DNA from: Rhodoferax sp.
Lineage (GTDB): Bacteria; Pseudomonadota; Gammaproteobacteria; Burkholderiales; Burkholderiaceae_C
Assembly: GCA_013791765.1 (NCBI GenBank)
Contig: VMTC01000012.1
Span: 45,106-109,105 of the forward strand
Direction of reading: 5' to 3'
DNA: 64,000 nucleotides
Below the pieces are notes generated by a model. The model did no database searches, had not been told where the DNA came from, and was given only the letters and a program-made list of their open reading frames with translations. This document shows, piece after piece, positions 61,213 through 64,000 of this stretch. Made by a program: the position numbers and the translations under genes. The first letter of the stretch is position 1, and each line of letters starts with the position of its first letter.

Positions 61213-62916
61213 ATGCTACTGCTCAATCCACGTCAACTGGTTCGCAATTACCCCGATCAACGCTCGCGCGAGATCATGGAAAAAACCGTCGCCTTCTTCG
61301 AAAAATACGGGCTGACCAAACTCAAGGCGGACTTTCATGGCGGCGTCTGGTACGAAGACTTCCTCAACTTCTGCAAGGAAGAAGGTATTTTTGCCTCGAT
61401 GATGACGCCCGCCGAACACGGCAAGGACGGTGAAAACGCGGTGTGGGATACCTGGCGCGTTTGTGGCTTTGCCGAAATCCTCGGCTTTTACGGACTACCC
61501 TATTGGTACGCCTACCAAGTCTCGGTGCTGGGCATTGGCCCGATCTGGATGAGCAAGAACAAGGTCGCGCAGGCTAAGGCGAAGCGCCTGTTGGACGAAG
61601 GCAATATTTTTGCCTTTGGATTGTCAGAGAAAGAGCATGGTGCCGATATTTACTCGTCGGACATGATTGTCACCAAGCAAGCGGATGGCACTTACCTCGC
61701 TTCGGGCGGCAAATATTACATCGGCAACGCCAATAAGGCGCGTATGGTTTCGACCTTTGGCAAGATGGCCGACAGCGGCGAGTACATCTACTTTGTCGCC
61801 GATTCGCAGCATCCCAAGTATGAACTGGTCAAGAACACGGTCTACAGCCAGAACTATGTGGCCGAATACCAGTTGCACGAATACCCGCTGACCGAAGAAG
61901 ACGTCCTGCACCATGGCGACGACGCCTGGAACGCCGCGCTCAACACCGTCAACGTCGGCAAGTACAACCTGGGCTGGGCCTCGATCGGCATTTGCACGCA
62001 CGCGTTTTACGAAGCTTTTGACCACGCCGCCAACCGCCATCTGTACAACCTGACGGTGACGGACTTTCCGCATGTGCGCCAGTTCTTCACCGATGCCTAC
62101 GCGCGCCTGGTGGCGATGAAGTTATTTGGCCTGCGTTCGGCCGATTACATGAAGGCCGCGTCCAACGAAGACCGGCGCTACCTGCTGTTCAACCCGATCC
62201 AGAAAATGAAGGTCACGACCCAGGGCGAAGAGGTGATCAACCTGCTGTGGGACGTGATCGCCGCCAAGGGCTTCGAGAAGGACATGTACTTCTCGATGGC
62301 CGCGATTGACATCCGTGCTTTGCCCAAGCTCGAAGGCACGGTCCACGTCAACATGGCACTGATCATCAAATTCATGGCCAACTACTTCTTCTTCCCGGCG
62401 AAGTACCCCGAAGTACCTAAGGGCGACGATGGCAGCAACGACAGTTTCCTGTTTGAGCAGGGCCCGACCAAGGGCCTGGGCAAGATCAAGTTCCACGATT
62501 ACCACCTTGCCTACGACAGCTTTGATCTTCCCAACCTAAGCGTGTTCAAGGAGCAGATCGAGACCTTCAAACAAATGGCGATGCTGGCGCCGCCCACACC
62601 GGCCCAGGCCAAAGACATCGACTTCCTGCTGACCGTGGGTGAGATGTTCACGCTGGTGGTCTATGGCCAGCTGGTGCTGGAGAACGCGAAGATTTACGAA
62701 GTGGCGCCCGAGCTGCTGGACCAGATTTTCGACTTCATGGTGCGCGACTTCTCCAAGTTCGCACTGCAGATGTACTCCAAGCCCAGCAGCACCGAAGGGC
62801 AGATGGCGCAGTGCCTGAAGATGATCAAGAAGCCGGTGACTGATGACGTGCGCTACGCCAAGGTCTGGACTGATCACGTCAGCAAGATGCAGGGTCAGTA
62901 CAAGATGCCGGGCTAA
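61213..62916 (+). CDS. Acyl-CoA dehydrogenase
   Basis: This 567 aa protein starts at the ATG at 61213 behind AAGGTG. It has the acyl-CoA dehydrogenase elements (IFAFGLSEKEHGADIYSSDM as flavin/substrate motif and the middle beta domain). It is closer to the large bacterial ACADs than to short-chain ones. The nearby long-chain ligase points to fatty-acid degradation. The catalytic Glu cannot be fixed by eye. Confidence 0.85.
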   Translation: MLLLNPRQLVRNYPDQRSREIMEKTVAFFEKYGLTKLKADFHGGVWYEDFLNFCKEEGIFASMMTPAEHGKDGENAVWDTWRVCGFAEILGFYGLPYWYAYQVSVLGIGPIWMSKNKVAQAKAKRLLDEGNIFAFGLSEKEHGADIYSSDMIVTKQADGTYLASGGKYYIGNANKARMVSTFGKMADSGEYIYFVADSQHPKYELVKNTVYSQNYVAEYQLHEYPLTEEDVLHHGDDAWNAALNTVNVGKYNLGWASIGICTHAFYEAFDHAANRHLYNLTVTDFPHVRQFFTDAYARLVAMKLFGLRSADYMKAASNEDRRYLLFNPIQKMKVTTQGEEVINLLWDVIAAKGFEKDMYFSMAAIDIRALPKLEGTVHVNMALIIKFMANYFFFPAKYPEVPKGDDGSNDSFLFEQGPTKGLGKIKFHDYHLAYDSFDLPNLSVFKEQIETFKQMAMLAPPTPAQAKDIDFLLTVGEMFTLVVYGQLVLENAKIYEVAPELLDQIFDFMVRDFSKFALQMYSKPSSTEGQMAQCLKMIKKPVTDDVRYAKVWTDHVSKMQGQYKMPG

Positions 62917-62925
62917 GTCTTCACA

Positions 62926-62986
62926 GCAAAAAAGATAGCTGCTAACGCCCGTATGACGAGGGCTAGCGGCTGTTTTTCCATAAATA
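62926..62986 (+). repeat. Dispersed Comamonadaceae repeat
   Basis: AAAAGATAGCTGCTAACGCC, then GTATGACGAGGGCTAGCGGC and a T-rich tail, in the gap between the acyl-CoA dehydrogenase and ligase genes. Confidence 0.8.
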
Positions 62987-63055
62987 AGGGGGCATGAGCC
63001 CCCTTTGTTGCGATGCCGTTCTGTTACACGGACAGCGACCTCAAGCCGCGCGTCT

Positions 63056-64000
63056 TTAGACCCAGAGCACCTTGCCTTTGTTGGCGTACCAGGCCTGCAC
63101 CTTGGCTTCGATCGACGACTCGATGCGGTTGCGCCGGATCTTCATGGTGGGCGTGAGCAGGCCGTTTTCAATCGACCAGGGCTCGGGTGCGATCACGATC
63201 ATCTGCAAGCGTTCGTAGTCGGCCAGGCCGTCGTTGATGGTCTTGAGCAGCACGGTGAGTTCTTTTTCGATGCGCGTACGCACGGCCAGGTCGCCCACGG
63301 TGGGGCGCACCGTTTCGGCCAGCACCACCATGGCATAGGCTGCGACCTGACCCACGCCTGAGACCATCGTCATCTCGATCAGCGGGTTGGCATTGAATTT
63401 GTTTTCAATCGGCGCGGGCGCCACGTATTTGCCTTTGGCCGTTTTGAAGAGTTCTTTGACGCGTCCGGTCAGTTTCAGCACGCCATCCTTGCGGCGCTCA
63501 CCTTTGTCACCCGTGCGAAAGAAGCCATCCTCGGTGAACACCTCGGCATCCAGATCCGGGCGCTTGTAGTAACCTACCATCTGGCCGGGCGACTTGATCA
63601 GGATTTCTCCCTCCTCACTCAGGCGCACCTGCACGCCTTCCATGGGCGCGCCCACGCAGCCCGGGGCTGTCAGGGTTGGCGTCGAAGAATGCGAATAGGC
63701 AAAATCTTCGGTCATGCCATAGCCCTCCATCAGGTTCAGGCCGAGGCGGCGGTACCAGTCAATCAGCTCGGCCGGTATCGGCGCGGAACCGCTCGCGGCC
63801 AGGCGGGTTTCGTTCAGGCCCAGGCCTTTGAGCACCTTGCGCGCAACCAATTTGCCCAGCAGCGGGATGCTGAGCAAGCGGTCGAGCTTTTTGGGCGGCA
63901 TCTTGGCGAAAACGCCTTGCTGAAACTTGAGCCAAAGGCGCGGCACCGACACAAAACAGGTTGGGCGCGCCCGGTTCAGGTCGGCCACAAAGGTGTCCAG
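63056..64000 (-). CDS. Long-chain acyl-CoA ligase, partial
   Basis: The C-terminal 314 residues of an AMP-forming acyl-CoA synthetase: LAASGSAPIPAELIDWYRRLG, the A5 motif GYGMTEDFAYSH, and FFRTGDKGERRKDGVLKLTG with the catalytic Lys region (LTPTMKIRRNRIE). The frame continues unbroken to the window edge (Leu-Asp-Thr-Phe upstream of Val-Ala-Asp), so the 5' part lies outside. It activates fatty acids for beta-oxidation together with the convergent acyl-CoA dehydrogenase. Confidence 0.9.
   Translation of the reverse strand: MDTFVADLNRARPTCFVSVPRLWLKFQQGVFAKMPPKKLDRLLSIPLLGKLVARKVLKGLGLNETRLAASGSAPIPAELIDWYRRLGLNLMEGYGMTEDFAYSHSSTPTLTAPGCVGAPMEGVQVRLSEEGEILIKSPGQMVGYYKRPDLDAEVFTEDGFFRTGDKGERRKDGVLKLTGRVKELFKTAKGKYVAPAPIENKFNANPLIEMTMVSGVGQVAAYAMVVLAETVRPTVGDLAVRTRIEKELTVLLKTINDGLADYERLQMIVIAPEPWSIENGLLTPTMKIRRNRIESSIEAKVQAWYANKGKVLWV

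Overview
The window looks like a chromosomal segment of a Comamonadaceae betaproteobacterium (Rhodoferax/Polaromonas-like). It has GC-rich housekeeping genes typical of Burkholderiales. It also carries at least seven dispersed copies of a short repeat (core TTTGATAGCTACTAGCGC, then ACGNGGGCTAGNGCC) that I know from this family. The left 33.6 kb is a genomic island; the right 30 kb is ordinary host chromosome.

The island (about 94-33671) sits inside the host gene yaeQ. The start of yaeQ is at 2-94 and its end at 33672-34130. The two host pieces meet at the same codon (Arg-His-Pro-Ser | Glu-Thr-Asp-Glu). The island ends carry imperfect terminal inverted repeats (CGATTTTCTCGAC at the left, CGATTTTTCTCGAC read inward at the right), each followed by an ATGTCAAWTGAT box. 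At the right end a tightly overlapping four-gene operon (27052-33489) encodes three tyrosine-recombinase-like proteins and a small partner. These are the probable integration machinery. The island also carries a complete, diverged yaeQ (20325-20873), which could replace the gene it breaks.

Island cargo, left to right, is as follows. (1) A minus-strand operon at 465-10018 encodes a DUF499 ATPase, a DUF3780 protein, a DUF1156 DNA methyltransferase and a phospholipase-D/SNF2-helicase fusion, with an OLD-like ATPase/TOPRIM gene just upstream. This is a DNA-modification type anti-phage system. (2) A stretch at 12.3-19 kb holds small unknown genes, two XRE regulators, an HVO_A0114-like regulator and a duplicated unknown gene, one copy of which is decayed. 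(3) IS3 and IS66 remnants flank the replacement yaeQ. (4) A coupled pair follows, an NdpA-like nucleoid protein and a two-helix membrane protein; I regard it as the best candidate for an undescribed system. (5) A small exported protein and a lipoprotein precede the recombinase operon.

The host part (34-64 kb) holds: an SDR reductase; a DUF3717/DUF1289 protein; a methyltransferase; the osmoprotectant importer proVWX with a vestigial second proX start; a quinone-oxidoreductase-like gene; a FemAB-like acyltransferase; a FrnE-like DsbA protein; an ABC1/UbiB kinase; a DUF427 protein; a Stealth-type phosphotransferase; cardiolipin synthase; a CapA-like protein; a run of BON and glycine-zipper envelope proteins; a uracil/xanthine permease; a chalcone-isomerase-like protein; a thioredoxin; a peroxiredoxin-glutaredoxin fusion directly followed by a dihydrolipoamide-dehydrogenase-like flavoprotein; feoAB with a Fur-box-like palindrome; an acyl-CoA dehydrogenase; and a long-chain acyl-CoA ligase running off the window. 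I saw no rRNA, tRNA or CRISPR array.
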